Part shown: one piece after another, positions 11,684-11,789 of the stretch
Position numbering within the stretch: the stretch's first letter is position 1
How the letters are laid out: each line of letters opens with the position of its first letter
Origin: Coriobacteriia bacterium
Lineage (GTDB): Bacteria > Actinomycetota > Coriobacteriia > WRKU01 > WQUG01
Assembly: GCA_009785705.1 (NCBI GenBank)
Contig: WQVS01000038.1
Coordinates: forward strand, 1-11,789
Direction of reading: 5' to 3'
DNA length: 11,789 nucleotides
Notes under the pieces: generated by a model
Told to the model about the DNA's origin: nothing
Seen by the model: only the letters and a program-made list of their open reading frames with translations
Database searches by the model: none
Translations under genes and position numbers: made by a program

Positions 11684-11789
11684 TCCTGTACCACTTTCAT
11701 AGTTAGTAGAATAGCACTACTGGCGAAAGGAAGAAATTATGGCAAGAAAGCACTACAAACCAGAGCAAATCGTTGTAATCTTAAGAAAA
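11681..11789 (+). mobile_element. Left end of an IS3-like insertion sequence (continues beyond the window)
   Basis: The element appears to begin at TGATCC (11681) or at TGTACC (11687), both plausible because IS3-family ends start with TG. A short non-coding leader runs to a transposase start at 11739. The right end, inverted repeat partner and target duplication are outside the window, so the exact border is inferred. Confidence 0.6.
11739..11789 (+). CDS. IS3-like transposase, N-terminal fragment (OrfA-type, runs off the right edge)
   Basis: ATG 11739 follows AAAGGAAG and reads 17 codons to the window end: MARKHYKPEQIVVILRK. The pattern basic-basic-Y/F-x-P-E-Q-I-V-x-x-L-R is the start of the helix-turn-helix DNA-binding domain of IS3-family OrfA proteins (HTH_Tnp_1). 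The rest, including any DDE catalytic part or OrfA/OrfB frameshift, is not visible, so subgroup and intactness cannot be judged. Confidence 0.75.
   Translation, partial: MARKHYKPEQIVVILRK

Overview
The window looks like a chromosomal segment of a moderately low-GC actinobacterium. My best guess is a member of the Coriobacteriia, perhaps near Atopobium/Olsenella. Reasons are the dgkA-era-recO order, a large BTAD/SARP-type regulator, a SecA with a C-terminal SEC-C zinc motif followed directly by prfB, and prfB without a programmed frameshift. The assignment rests on gene content and style only, not on a database search. All genes lie on the + strand.

Layout. Positions 1-1860 hold a tight housekeeping run: the 3' end of an undecaprenol/diacylglycerol kinase gene, era, and recO, with 3-7 nt gaps. 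This run covers lipid carrier recycling, ribosome assembly and recombination repair. Positions 1949-2423 carry three tRNA genes, Gly(GCC), Cys(GCA) and Leu(GAG), with two hairpin terminators between them. Right after tRNA-Gly sits a 124-bp insert that ends in a second copy of the tRNA 3' end. Positions 2596-4770 encode a 724-aa regulator with a helical-repeat N-terminal half and a C-terminal winged helix plus BTAD domain. Inverted repeats occur in the intergenic DNA on both sides of it; the downstream one is an 89-bp structured element.

Positions 5010-9762 return to core functions: secA (preprotein translocase ATPase) from its own promoter, prfB (release factor 2), and a YcdX-type PHP phosphoesterase. 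A three-helix membrane protein (to 10406) overlaps the phosphoesterase by 4 nt. The RF2 has S-P-T where the canonical stop-codon tripeptide is S-P-F.

From 10407 to the end the window is accessory in character. A near-consensus promoter has a run of 11 A in its spacer, which suggests length-dependent, phase-variable expression. It precedes a 31-codon small ORF with an excellent Shine-Dalgarno sequence. Next comes a Sec-secreted, strongly cationic, arginine-rich protein of unknown family, whose best-placed start codon reads ATC. A strong hairpin separates it from a multi-pass membrane protein that appears to be cut off by an IS3-like insertion sequence, whose first transposase codons end the window. 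This block is the best candidate for an undescribed system, possibly a bacteriocin-like secreted protein with a membrane partner, but function is not established by the sequence.
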